Shown here: one piece after another, positions 51,854-61,220 of the stretch | Numbering within the stretch: the first letter of the stretch is position 1 | Layout: the number at the start of each line of letters is the position of its first letter | NCBI GenBank assembly: GCA_964392085.1 | Contig: CAYMOV010000003.1 | Location: forward strand, 25,290-89,289 | Direction: 5' to 3' | Length of the DNA: 64,000 nucleotides | Source: CAYMOV01 sp964392085 | GTDB taxonomy: Bacteria; Oederibacteriota; Muellerivitia; Muellerivitales; Muellerivitaceae | Program-made: the position numbers and the translations under genes | The notes under the pieces: generated by a model | The model's input: only the letters and a program-made list of their open reading frames with translations | The model's database searches: none | Told to the model about the DNA's origin: nothing

Positions 51854-54460
51854 ATGTCGAACGAATCGTCGCAACCTGAGCAGGCCGCTGAAGTCCCGAA
51901 GCCCCCCGATGAAGCCGTCTCCACCGCGCCGGAAACCCCTGGAGCCGCAACCCCCGAAAAAAAAGCGCCCAAAAAGGCCAAGTCCCCCAAGGCCCCGAAG
52001 GATCCTAACGCCCCCAAGGCCGCCAAGAAACCCCGGGCCCCCTCCGGCGCGGGCAAACAACTCGTCATCGTCGAGTCCCCCTCCAAAGCCAAGACCATCA
52101 ACAAATACCTGGGCCATGATTTCATGGTCCTGGCCTCCAAGGGCCATTTGATCGACCTGCCCAAGAGCAAGCTCGGGGTGGACCTCGAGAACAACTTCGA
52201 GCCCCAATACATCGCCATCCGCGGCAAAGCCTCCATTATTAAGGAGCTGAAGAACGCGGCCAAGAAGGCCAAGTCCATCTACATCGCGACGGACCCGGAC
52301 CGCGAAGGGGAAGCCATCGGCTGGCACATCTCCAACTTCCTGAAGAACCGTAAGGACGGCTCTCCGCCCCCGCCGATGTACCGGCTCCGCCTCAATGAAA
52401 TCACCAAGAACGCCATCCAGGAGGCCATCCTGGCGCCGGCGGAAGTCGACCTCAACATGGTCAACGCCCAGCAGGCCCGACGGGTCCTGGACCGCCTGGT
52501 GGGATACGGCATCAGCCCCCTGCTTTGGAAGCACATCCGGCGGGGTCTCTCGGCCGGACGCGTGCAGTCCGTGACGCTCCGCCTGATCTACGAGCGCGAG
52601 AAGGAAATCGCCGGTTTCAAGCCGGAGGAATATTGGACCCTGGAAGCCGACTTCCTGACGGCCGGCAAACAGGTCCTCCACACCCGACTGTCCAAGATCG
52701 ACGGGGCCAAGCCTGAGCTGAAGGCCCAGGCCGAAACCGAGGCCCTGATCGAACGCCTGACCAAGGGCGACTTCAAGGTCGCCGCTTTGAACCGGTCGGA
52801 ACGTTCCAAGAAGGCGCCATTCCCCTTCACCACCTCCAAACTGCAGCAGGAGTCCTATAAACAGCTCAAATACAGCGCCCGGAAGACCATGTCCATCGCC
52901 CAAGGCCTCTATGAGGGCGTGGACATCGGATCCCAAGGACCCGTCGGTTTGATCACCTACATGCGGACCGACTCCAAGCGCATCTCCCCCGAGGCCCGGG
53001 CCGAGGCCGCCAAGTACATCGGCGAGACCTTCGGGGCCCAATACGTGGAACTGGCCGACCGGGTTTCCGGGAAGCCCGGGGCCAAGGTCCAGGACGCCCA
53101 CGAGGCCATCCGCCCCACCAGCGTCTTCCGCACGCCGGACCAGATGAAGCAGTACCTCGCCCCGGAGCAGTTCAAGCTCTACAAGCTCATCTGGGAGGAC
53201 TTCCTGGCCAGCCAGATGACGAGCGCCCGCTTCGCCATCACCTCGGTGGACGTGGAGGGCGCCGGCTGCATGTTCCGGGCCACCGGCACCGAGAAGATCT
53301 TCGACGGGTTCACCCGAATCTATGAGGAAACCGCCGACGAGGACACCAAGGCCAAGGGCGTCCCCCAGGCCGAGGAAAACGCCGAGGACGCGGCGGTGGC
53401 CCAATTGCCCAAGGTGGAACAGGGCGAGAAGGTGGACTGGAAGGAACCCAAGCCGGAACAGCACTTCACCCAGCCGCCCCCGCGCTACACCGACGCCTCC
53501 ATGATCAAGACCCTCGAGGAGATGGGCATCGGGCGCCCCTCGACCTACGCCCCCACCCTCGAGACCATCCAGTTCCGCCGGTACTGCTCCAAGGACGGCG
53601 GCAGGTTCTTCCTGACCGAACTGGGGAACCTGGTCATCGAACTGCTCCTGAAGAACTTCCCGAACATCCTGGACTACCAATTCACCGCCACCATGGAAGC
53701 CGGCCTCGACCAGATCGAGGGCGGGGAACGCCAATGGCGCGAGGTCCTCGGGGAGTTCTACGCGACCTTCAAGGTGACCTTGGAAGAGGCCGTGAAGCTG
53801 ATCGGTGAAGAGAAGATCGAAATCATGACCGAGATCCCCTGCGAGAAGTGCGGCAAGATGATGGTGGCGAAGTGGGGGCGCCACGGGAAGTTCCTGGCCT
53901 GTTCCGGCTACCCGGACTGCAAGAGCACCCGGGGCCTGAAGGAGACCACCGACGGGTCCATCGTGCCCGAGGAGCCCATCGCCACCGACGAGAAGTGCCC
54001 GAAGTGCGAGAGCCCCATGCAGGTGCGGATGGGTCGTTACGGGCGGTTCCTGGCCTGCAGCCGCTACCCGGACTGCAAGTCCACCAAGGCCATCAGCCTG
54101 GGGATCATCTGTCCGCTCAACTGCGGCGGGGAAGTGGTGTCACGCCGCGCCCGGATGGGCCGGGTGTTCTACGGCTGCAATAAGTACCCCGACTGCAAGT
54201 TCATCTCCTGGTACAAGCCCATCAACCGGGCCTGCCCGCTTTGCGCGAGCCCCTACGTCGTGGAGAAGTTCACCAAAACCCTGGGGCCCCATGTGGCCTG
54301 CCCGAACAAGGAATGCGACTACAAGGAAATGCCGAACCCCGAGGCGGCGGAGGGCGCGCCACCCGGCGCCGCCCCGGCTTCCGGGGCCGCGCCGGCTTTG
54401 GTGTCCCCGGTTCCTGTGGCGGTTGCGCCCTCGGCGGCTGTGGAAACCCCTCCCGCCTGA
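51854..54460 (+). CDS. topA: DNA topoisomerase I
   Basis: 868 residues from ATG 51854 with GGAG before it. A Lys/Pro/Ala-rich tail (1-68) precedes the Toprim domain (LVIVESPSKAKTI, DPDREGEAIGWH). Catalytic Tyr369 is in GLITYMRTDS. Four zinc-ribbon-like C-terminal repeats are visible, with cysteines in CEKCGKMM, CPKCESPM, CPLNCGGE and CPLCASPY, each ending in a further Cys pair. It relaxes negative supercoils. The extreme N-terminal and C-terminal (Ala/Pro/Gly) extensions are low-complexity and beyond the usual protein. Confidence 0.97.
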   Translation: MSNESSQPEQAAEVPKPPDEAVSTAPETPGAATPEKKAPKKAKSPKAPKDPNAPKAAKKPRAPSGAGKQLVIVESPSKAKTINKYLGHDFMVLASKGHLIDLPKSKLGVDLENNFEPQYIAIRGKASIIKELKNAAKKAKSIYIATDPDREGEAIGWHISNFLKNRKDGSPPPPMYRLRLNEITKNAIQEAILAPAEVDLNMVNAQQARRVLDRLVGYGISPLLWKHIRRGLSAGRVQSVTLRLIYEREKEIAGFKPEEYWTLEADFLTAGKQVLHTRLSKIDGAKPELKAQAETEALIERLTKGDFKVAALNRSERSKKAPFPFTTSKLQQESYKQLKYSARKTMSIAQGLYEGVDIGSQGPVGLITYMRTDSKRISPEARAEAAKYIGETFGAQYVELADRVSGKPGAKVQDAHEAIRPTSVFRTPDQMKQYLAPEQFKLYKLIWEDFLASQMTSARFAITSVDVEGAGCMFRATGTEKIFDGFTRIYEETADEDTKAKGVPQAEENAEDAAVAQLPKVEQGEKVDWKEPKPEQHFTQPPPRYTDASMIKTLEEMGIGRPSTYAPTLETIQFRRYCSKDGGRFFLTELGNLVIELLLKNFPNILDYQFTATMEAGLDQIEGGERQWREVLGEFYATFKVTLEEAVKLIGEEKIEIMTEIPCEKCGKMMVAKWGRHGKFLACSGYPDCKSTRGLKETTDGSIVPEEPIATDEKCPKCESPMQVRMGRYGRFLACSRYPDCKSTKAISLGIICPLNCGGEVVSRRARMGRVFYGCNKYPDCKFISWYKPINRACPLCASPYVVEKFTKTLGPHVACPNKECDYKEMPNPEAAEGAPPGAAPASGAAPALVSPVPVAVAPSAAVETPPA

Positions 54461-54506
54461 CGAGTGGCCGTCGGGAATCCTTCGGAATGCCCCTTGAAAT
54501 CGGGCG

Positions 54507-54522
54507 GCCCGTTCGAACGGGC
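54507..54522. promoter_or_regulatory. Perfect 16-base palindrome before argB
   Basis: GCCCGTTCGAACGGGC in the topA-argB gap (148 bases) could be a short terminator-like hairpin without a U run, or a binding site. TTTCCA-17-TAAAAT (54544-54572) downstream is a weak promoter pattern for argB. Confidence 0.3.
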
Positions 54523-54608
54523 TCCCTGTTTCCGATTATTCAATTTCCAGTCGGCACCCTTCGCCCTAAAATATCCCGTCGGACACCACGAATCCGGAAC
54601 GGCGCGAG

Positions 54609-55472
54609 ATGAAAGAATCGATCCTCAAGGCCCAAGTCCTCGTTGAGGCCCTGCCCTATATCCGTAAGTGGGCCGGCGCCACCGTCGTGGTGAAGTACGG
54701 CGGGTCCACGCGGTCGGGCGACGACGAACTCCGCAGCACCCTCCAGGACATCGTGCTTCTCAAGTACGTCGGGCTGCGCCCCGTGGTGGTCCATGGCGGC
54801 GGCAAGGACATCAGCCGGATGCTCGAGAAGCTCAAGATCCCCACGAAATTCATCGATGGGTTGCGGTTCACCGACGCCGCCACCATGGAAGTGGTCGAAA
54901 TGGTGCTGGGTGGGAAGATCAACAAAGAACTGGTGAACGTCATCCACCAGCTGGGCGGGCAGGCCGTGGGCCTCTCGGGCAAGGACGGCCACATGCTCGA
55001 GGCCGCCCGCGTCAAGTCCAGGACCGGCCAGGACATCGGGTTCGTCGGTAAGGTCGTTAAGGTCAACACCCGGGTCTTGGAGACCCTCGACCGGGACCTT
55101 TTCATCCCCGTGATCGCGCCCCTGGGCGTGGACAAGGCGGGCAACACCTACAACGTGAACGCCGACGAGGCCGCCGGGTCCATCGCGGCGGCGCTCAAGG
55201 CCGAGAAACTCGTCTTTTTGACCGATGTACCCGGCATCTGCAAAAAGAAGGACGACCCCTCCACCCTGATCCACAGCCTCAAGTCCAAGGACATCCCCAA
55301 GCTGGTGAAGCGCGGGGTGCTGGGCGGCGGCATGATCCCCAAAACCGACGCTTGCCTGACCGCCGTGAGGGCCGGGGTGAAGAAGACCCACATCATCGAC
55401 GGCCGGGTTCCCCACGCCCTTTTATTGGAGATATTCACCCCTCAGGGAATCGGCACCGAAATCATCCCCTGA
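54609..55472 (+). CDS. argB: Acetylglutamate kinase
   Basis: 287 residues from ATG 54609. Amino acid kinase blocks: VVKYGGSTRSGDDELR (the usual KYGG[NS]AM is altered after KYGGS), VVVHGGGKDISRMLEK, RFTDAATMEVVEMVLGGKINKEL, GLSGKDG, FVGKVVKVN and NADEAAGSIAAAL. It makes N-acetylglutamyl-phosphate in arginine synthesis. An N-terminal helix (SILKAQVLVEALPYIRKWAG) is typical of the arginine-sensitive hexameric type, so feedback inhibition by arginine is likely (inference). No other arg genes in the window. Confidence 0.94.
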   Translation: MKESILKAQVLVEALPYIRKWAGATVVVKYGGSTRSGDDELRSTLQDIVLLKYVGLRPVVVHGGGKDISRMLEKLKIPTKFIDGLRFTDAATMEVVEMVLGGKINKELVNVIHQLGGQAVGLSGKDGHMLEAARVKSRTGQDIGFVGKVVKVNTRVLETLDRDLFIPVIAPLGVDKAGNTYNVNADEAAGSIAAALKAEKLVFLTDVPGICKKKDDPSTLIHSLKSKDIPKLVKRGVLGGGMIPKTDACLTAVRAGVKKTHIIDGRVPHALLLEIFTPQGIGTEIIP

Positions 55473-55501
55473 GAATGTTGAGAGTGATTCGGAGGTGAGT
55501 A

Positions 55502-55780
55502 TTGCATTCGCTCCCCTGGTATATAAAAGGATATTTGGTTTTGTTGGGGATATTGGTTATGCTTTTTATTCCAGTGCATTTAATGTTTTGGTATCAATCA
55601 ATGGCATCGTGGAATTGGAAAAATAACAGCATGGGCTCATGGTGGGATAATTTAAATTCTAGAAAACCAAAAATTTGGGAAGTGCTCTTTAAATCTCTAG
55701 TGTTGCTGATATTGCTCCCGTTCTTAATAATATTCATAATGATGACTTATTCTTATATTCGACATCCCGAATTGCGATAA
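55502..55780 (+). CDS. Small AT-rich membrane protein, unknown
   Basis: 92 residues from TTG 55502. The ribosome site is strong: GGAGGTGA at 55491-55498, six bases from the start, so I accept the gene. Two hydrophobic segments (WYIKGYLVLLGILVMLFIPVH at about 6-26 and FKSLVLLILLPFLIIFIMM at about 63-81) flank a loop with many Trp, Asn and Ser residues (WNWKNNSMGSWWDNLN). The region is visibly AT-richer than all neighbours, which suggests recent acquisition. No family recognised. Confidence 0.5.
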   Translation: MHSLPWYIKGYLVLLGILVMLFIPVHLMFWYQSMASWNWKNNSMGSWWDNLNSRKPKIWEVLFKSLVLLILLPFLIIFIMMTYSYIRHPELR

Positions 55781-56055
55781 AGGTCAGGGTTTCCTCTAAG
55801 TGTGGTTAGCTGGATTTAGCCTGTTTGTAATTAAGAATCCCTAAAACAACCCTTGCTTACGTATGGCGGCCTCTCCCATGTGGGTAGAGGGATGGGACTA
55901 GGGTGGTCAAATCAGTATTATCCGCACCCCTCGCCTTCTCCCGCATGTTGCGAGGTGTGGGATGTTCAAATAGGCTTTCAAAACCGCTTCGATTCTAGGC
56001 CTAGTAGACCCCTGGGAAATCACGAATAAACAGACACTTCTGTTAGCGTGTTTGA

Positions 56056-56085
56056 TTGGGCTGGTACTCCCGCCTGTGGTATAAT
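56056..56085 (+). promoter_or_regulatory. Candidate promoter for nrdR (extended -10)
   Basis: TTGGGC (56056-56061), 18 bases, TATAAT (56080-56085) preceded by TG (TGGTATAAT). About 80 bases before the nrdR start. Confidence 0.5.
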
Positions 56086-56093
56086 CCCGCGTC

Positions 56094-56122
56094 TTGTGGG
56101 GATGTCCCGGGACACCACAACC
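56094..56122. promoter_or_regulatory. Inverted repeat in the nrdR leader
   Basis: TTGTGG(GGA)TGTCCC pairs with GGGACA-CCACAA, a 12-base-pair stem with a three-base bulge, just after the -10 box. It could be an operator or an mRNA hairpin. It does not have the spacing of a classical NrdR box pair. Confidence 0.35.
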
Positions 56123-56166
56123 GGGTCCCCGACCAAAACCCAACCGACACCAACCAGGAGCCCTCG

Positions 56167-56640
56167 ATGAAATGCCCGTTTTGCGGACACCAGGAAGACC
56201 GAGTCATGGATTCCCGCCCTTCCAAGGGCGGATCGGCCATCCGTCGCCGCCGCCAATGCATGAAGTGCGAGAAGCGCTTCACGACCTATGAGCAGATCGA
56301 GGACATCCTTCCGATGGTGGTGAAGCGGGACGGACGCCGGGAACCCTTCGACCGCCTGAAGATCGTGGCGGGCATCCGAAAGGCCTGCGAGAAACGCCCC
56401 GTGCCGGCCGAGCGCATCGAGGCCGCGGTCGACGAGATCGAGAACATCCTCCAGGAAAAGACGGTCAAGGAAATCAACTCGACCGAGGTGGGCGAGATGG
56501 TCATGCGCAAGCTCCAGGAACTCGACGACGTGGCCTACGTGCGGTTCGCCTCGGTGTACCGCCAATTCAAGGACATCACCGCGTTCATGGACGAGGTCAA
56601 GAAGGTGATGGCCCGGGACAAGTCCAAAAAGGAATCCTAA
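56167..56640 (+). CDS. nrdR: Transcriptional repressor NrdR
   Basis: 157 residues; ATG 56167 follows AGGAG at good spacing and begins the conserved MKCPFCG. Zinc-ribbon cysteines 3, 6, 31 and 34 (CPFC and CMKC) and RRRR-Q are present. The ATP-cone (about 48-140, MVVKRDGRREPFDRLKIVAGI) binds ATP or dATP and lets the protein repress ribonucleotide reductase genes. Length normal. No nrd gene is in the window. A clean terminator follows. Confidence 0.96.
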   Translation: MKCPFCGHQEDRVMDSRPSKGGSAIRRRRQCMKCEKRFTTYEQIEDILPMVVKRDGRREPFDRLKIVAGIRKACEKRPVPAERIEAAVDEIENILQEKTVKEINSTEVGEMVMRKLQELDDVAYVRFASVYRQFKDITAFMDEVKKVMARDKSKKES

Positions 56641-56698
56641 CCCAGACTTTTACAGCTGCCTGAACAGAACAACCGAGCCGAACACCGGGAGCCGGAAC

Positions 56699-56733
56699 GC
56701 CCCGGGGGGATTTTATCCTCCCGGGGCATTTTT
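56699..56733 (+). terminator. Rho-independent terminator after nrdR
   Basis: GCCCCGGGGGGA (56699-56710) and TCCTCCCGGGGC (56716-56727) form a 12-base-pair stem with a TTTTA loop, followed by ATTTTT. Confidence 0.9.
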
Positions 56734-56776
56734 AACTCCGCCCGGCGGGACGCCCGGATCCTTTCATGAGGTCACC

Positions 56777-58087
56777 ATGGCGCGCATCCTTCCGTTTAGG
56801 GCACTCCGTTATTCCCAGGATCTCCGTAAAAAGGCCTCCCGGCTCTTGGCCCCCCCATACGACGTCATCTCCAAGGAGATGAAGCAACAGCTCCTGAAAT
56901 CGGATCCCGTCAACGCGATCCGCCTCATCCTGGGCAACCCCAGCGTGGAGAACCACAAGCTGTCCGACTACGCCTCCGCGGCCAAGACCCTGAAGCTTTG
57001 GCGGGAGAACGGGACCCTCGAGCGCGACCCGGAGCCCTCCCTGTACGCCTACCGGCAGACCTTCAAGGTGGAGGGGAAGACCTACAAGCGGACCGGGTTC
57101 CTCGGCCTTTCCCAATTGGAGGCCTTCGGCCGGTCCAAAGGCGGCATCCTGGCCCATGAGTTCACCCTGGCGGGCCCCAAGGCCGACCGGCTGAAGTTGA
57201 CCACCGCGGCCCAGGCGAACTTCAGCGCGATCTTCTCGCTTTATTCCGACAAGGTCGGAGTCTCGAAAATGTTGGCCCGCGCCATGACGGGTCCCCCGGA
57301 CCTGGAAGCGAAGTACCCCGCCGATGTGTTGAACGAGGTCTGGCGGATCTCCGACCCGGCGGTCCTCGCGGAGATCCAGGGCCGAATGGAGGAAGTCACG
57401 CTCTTCATCGCCGACGGGCACCACCGTTACGAGACCGCCCTGGCCTACCAGGCCGAGCGGCGCAAGACGGACCTTTCGGACCCCGGCTCCAAGCCCTACG
57501 ATTTCGTGATGATGATGTTCGTGGCCATGGAGGACCCGGGCCTGGTGATCCTTCCGACGCACCGCTGCCTGGCCCCGGGCAAGATCGAGGACCCGGTGGA
57601 GTTCCTGAAGGCCCTGGAGAAGGTGGCCAAGGTGGTCCGGGCCCCGGGCAACCTGTCGAACCCCCAACCCATGGAGGAATTGGCGAAGGTCGGGAAGAAG
57701 TCCCCGACCATCGGCGTCTCCTTCGACGGGCGCAAGCTATACCTGGTGACCTTCACCAAGGCCGCCATGGCGTCCAAGCCCCTGGCGGGATTGTCCCAGG
57801 CCCAGCGCGGCCTGGACGTCACGCTCCTGCACCGCTTGATCCTGGAACCCCACCTGGGCATCACGAAGGAACGTGCGGAACAGGATTTGGTGTTCACCGC
57901 AAAGGCCAACGAGGCGATCCAACGACTGCGCTTGGCGAAATCTGGAACGGTGTTCTTCCTCAACCCCACCCGGATCGGACAACTCCGGGACGTCGCCGGC
58001 GCCGGCGAGCGCATGCCCCAAAAGTCCACTTTCTTCTACCCGAAGCTGGTGACGGGGTTGGCGTTCAACGACCTGTCGAGCTTCTAG
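56777..58087 (+). CDS. DUF1015 family protein
   Basis: 436 residues from ATG 56777. The family pattern is clear: ILPFRALRYSQD, LLAPPYDVI at the N terminus, LYAYRQTF, RTGFLGLSQLEAFG, and FIADGHHRYETAL in the middle. DUF1015 proteins are widespread and often sit near serA/serC; the function is not established, although an ATP-dependent or sulfur/serine-linked role has been suggested by context. Here it stands between nrdR and eno, without serA. Cytoplasmic, no membrane segment. Confidence 0.9.
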   Translation: MARILPFRALRYSQDLRKKASRLLAPPYDVISKEMKQQLLKSDPVNAIRLILGNPSVENHKLSDYASAAKTLKLWRENGTLERDPEPSLYAYRQTFKVEGKTYKRTGFLGLSQLEAFGRSKGGILAHEFTLAGPKADRLKLTTAAQANFSAIFSLYSDKVGVSKMLARAMTGPPDLEAKYPADVLNEVWRISDPAVLAEIQGRMEEVTLFIADGHHRYETALAYQAERRKTDLSDPGSKPYDFVMMMFVAMEDPGLVILPTHRCLAPGKIEDPVEFLKALEKVAKVVRAPGNLSNPQPMEELAKVGKKSPTIGVSFDGRKLYLVTFTKAAMASKPLAGLSQAQRGLDVTLLHRLILEPHLGITKERAEQDLVFTAKANEAIQRLRLAKSGTVFFLNPTRIGQLRDVAGAGERMPQKSTFFYPKLVTGLAFNDLSSF

Positions 58088-58103
58088 AAAAAATCACCTT
58101 TGA

Positions 58104-58198
58104 AACACAGGGACCACAGAGACCACAGGGAAGGCCTGGATTTCGAAAATCACTGATCATGTATTTGTAGTCCCTGTGAACCCTGTGGTCCCTGTGTT
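58104..58198. repeat. Near-perfect inverted repeat of the ACCACAG family
   Basis: A 27-base left arm (58104-58130, AACACAGGGACCACAGA...) and a right arm (58172-58198) are inverted copies with only about four differences, around a 41-base spacer. This is the clearest copy of a word repeat seen in several gaps of the window. Confidence 0.75.
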
Positions 58199-58289
58199 GT
58201 CGCGGTTTTGCGGTGAAGTGGGTCGGTTTTGATGTTCGTCATACCTTGCGCCCCCTGCCGGGGGCTATAACCCTCGGTGTTGGGTCGGC

Positions 58290-58318
58290 TTGTCAGGGGT
58301 GGGGTGGACGGTTAAAAT
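58290..58318 (+). promoter_or_regulatory. Candidate sigma70 promoter for eno
   Basis: TTGTCA (58290-58295), 17 bases and TAAAAT (58313-58318). The -10 box is enclosed by a seven-base inverted repeat, GGGTGGA (58302-58308) and TCCACCC (58318-58324), a possible operator. The eno ATG is at 58362. Confidence 0.55.
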
Positions 58319-58361
58319 CCACCCTCTTCCTGAATTAGTCCCTACCTTAAATGGAGGAAAC

Positions 58362-59648
<1,287 letters not shown>

Positions 59649-59660
59649 TCGTGGTTTTTG

Positions 59661-59701
59661 GAAGCCCGGGCGCCCGAAAGGGCCCCGGGCTTCTTGTTTT
59701 T
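59661..59701 (+). terminator. Rho-independent terminator after eno
   Basis: GAAGCCCGGGCGCCC (59661-59675) and GGGCCCCGGGCTTC (59680-59693) form a long stem with a GAAA loop and one bulge, then TTGTTTTT. Confidence 0.9.
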
Positions 59702-59762
59702 AAGGGGCCGGCTTGATACGTTGTGGGTTCCACGGCCGGACCAACTCAAGCGGGAAACCCTG

Positions 59763-60665
59763 ATGCCCGAGCGGATCTACGATAACGTCACCCAGCTGAT
59801 CGGACGGACCCCGCTGGTCCGCCTGAGGAGCCACGGCGTGCCCGGGGTCGAACTTTACGCCAAATTGGAATCCTTCAATCCCGGCGGGTCCGTGAAGGAC
59901 CGGCCGGCCTTCCGGATGCTGTCCGAGGGGATCCGAAAGGGCGAGCTGACGGGGGACAAGGCCGTCCTGGACGCCACCAGCGGCAACACCGGCATCGCCT
60001 ACGCCATGTTGGGGGCGGCCCTGGGCCGAAAGGTCGTCCTGGCCATCCCGGAGAATTGCAGCGAGGAACGAAAGCGAATCCTCCGCTCCTTCAACGCGGA
60101 GGTGCATTTCTCCAGTTCCATGGACGGTTCCGACGGCGCGATCCATTTGGCCCACAAGCTCAAGGCCGAGGATCCGGACCGGTACTACGTTCCCGACCAG
60201 TACAACAACCCCGAGAATCCCGAGGCCCATGCCCGAACCACCGCCGAGGAGATCTTCTCCCAGGTGGGGGACCGCCTCACCCATTTCGCCGCGGGCGTCG
60301 GCACCAGCGGCACCCTCATGGGGACCGGCCGCCGCCTGAAGATACTGGTCCCGGAGGTCCAGGTGGTCTGCTTCGAGCCCTCCGAGCCGTTCCACGGCCT
60401 GGAGGGTTTAAAGCACATGGCCTCCTCCATCCGTCCCGGGATCTACGACGAGAAGGCCTTTGACCGGAAAATCAGCGTGGACACCGACGCGGCCTACGAT
60501 TGGGTGAAGCGCCTGGCCCGGGAGGAAGGCATCCTGGGGGGGTTGTCCTGCGGGGCCGCCATGGCGGGGGCTGTCCAACTAGCGAGGGAGATCAAGACCG
60601 GGTGCGTCGTAACGGTGTTCCCCGACTCGGGGGATAAATACCTCACCACTCGCGTTTGGGAATAA
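59763..60665 (+). CDS. cysM: Cysteine synthase, CysM-like
   Basis: 300 residues from ATG 59763. PLP-binding Lys45 is in NPGGSVKDRPA (KDRPA resembles CysM more than CysK). ATSGNTGIAYA, GVGTSGTLMGTGR and CGAAMAGA complete the fold type II site. It forms cysteine from an activated serine and sulfide or a sulfur carrier. The JAMM peptidase next door recalls the CysM-Mec-CysO route of Mycobacterium, but no ThiS/CysO-like carrier is in the window, so CysK or CysM function is open. Confidence 0.85.
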   Translation: MPERIYDNVTQLIGRTPLVRLRSHGVPGVELYAKLESFNPGGSVKDRPAFRMLSEGIRKGELTGDKAVLDATSGNTGIAYAMLGAALGRKVVLAIPENCSEERKRILRSFNAEVHFSSSMDGSDGAIHLAHKLKAEDPDRYYVPDQYNNPENPEAHARTTAEEIFSQVGDRLTHFAAGVGTSGTLMGTGRRLKILVPEVQVVCFEPSEPFHGLEGLKHMASSIRPGIYDEKAFDRKISVDTDAAYDWVKRLAREEGILGGLSCGAAMAGAVQLAREIKTGCVVTVFPDSGDKYLTTRVWE

Positions 60666-60689
60666 CGTTATGCGGGACCTCCTCCAGTG

Positions 60690-60746
60690 ACTCTCACAGG
60701 GCTTTCCCCCCTGTGTACCCCCCGCGAACGGCAGAGACTGGTTGAG
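60690..60746. other. Palindrome-rich element, short second copy
   Basis: ACTCTCACAGGGC (60690-60702), TGTGTACCCCCCGCGAA (60712-60728) and CTGGTTGAG (60738-60746) match, on the opposite strand, the three blocks of the element at 6489-6656. The internal hairpins of the long copy are missing here; CACAGGG and CCCTGTG form one simple stem. It lies between the cysteine synthase and the JAMM gene. Confidence 0.45.
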
Positions 60747-60806
60747 CTGGACTGCTGTTAGCGCGAATTCACGGGTTGAAAGATAATTCGCCAAAGGAAA
60801 TTGACA

Positions 60807-61220
60807 TTGATCCGGTTCGAGAAGCAAGCCATGGGGAAGTTGGTCGAGATCGGGGAGAAGGGTTACCCCCACGAGGTCTGCGGTCTCATGTTCGGCAAGG
60901 ACGGCTCGCCCCGGGTGGTCAGCGACGTCTACGAGTGCGGGAACCTCAATAAACTCAAGCCGGAAACACGCTACGACATGGACCCGAAGGACTACCTCAA
61001 GGGGGAAAAGGCGGCCCGGGACCGGGGCCTGGACGTGGTGGGGATCTTCCACACCCATCCCGACCACCCGGACCAGGCCTCCGAGACCGATCGGCAGGCC
61101 GCGTGGCCGGGTTTTTCCTATATCATCCTCTCCATCCAGAAGGGTAAGTTCGCCTCGATGAAATCCTGGGTTTTGAACGAAGGGACCTCTCAATTTGAAA
61201 ACGAACCGGTTGCTTCCTAA
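60807..61220 (+). CDS. M67 family (JAMM/MPN) metallopeptidase
   Basis: 137 residues. Start TTG 60807 fits AAAGGA (60793-60798); TTG 60801 is too close. The JAMM motif is exact: E23 in HEVCG, then H82-x-H84, x7, S92, xx, D95 in GIFHTHPDHPDQASETD. Relatives such as Mec cleave CysO-cysteine or other C-terminal conjugates. Positioned behind the cysteine synthase gene, which is the Mec arrangement. No signal peptide. It overlaps the following gene by 26 bases. Confidence 0.88.
   Translation: MIRFEKQAMGKLVEIGEKGYPHEVCGLMFGKDGSPRVVSDVYECGNLNKLKPETRYDMDPKDYLKGEKAARDRGLDVVGIFHTHPDHPDQASETDRQAAWPGFSYIILSIQKGKFASMKSWVLNEGTSQFENEPVAS

Larger units (their letters stand above)
55781..56166. other. AT-richer gap before nrdR, no gene identified
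   Basis: 386 bases. I see a hairpin at about 55871-55891 (CCTCT-CCCA-TG-TGGG-T-AGAGG), small direct words and the nrdR promoter near the right end. No convincing protein or RNA gene was found; a minus-strand frame at 55907-56143 has no support. Confidence 0.4.

Noticed and set aside
55907..56143. 78-residue minus-strand frame before nrdR
   Set aside because: No ribosome site, no family, and it crosses the nrdR promoter and hairpin.
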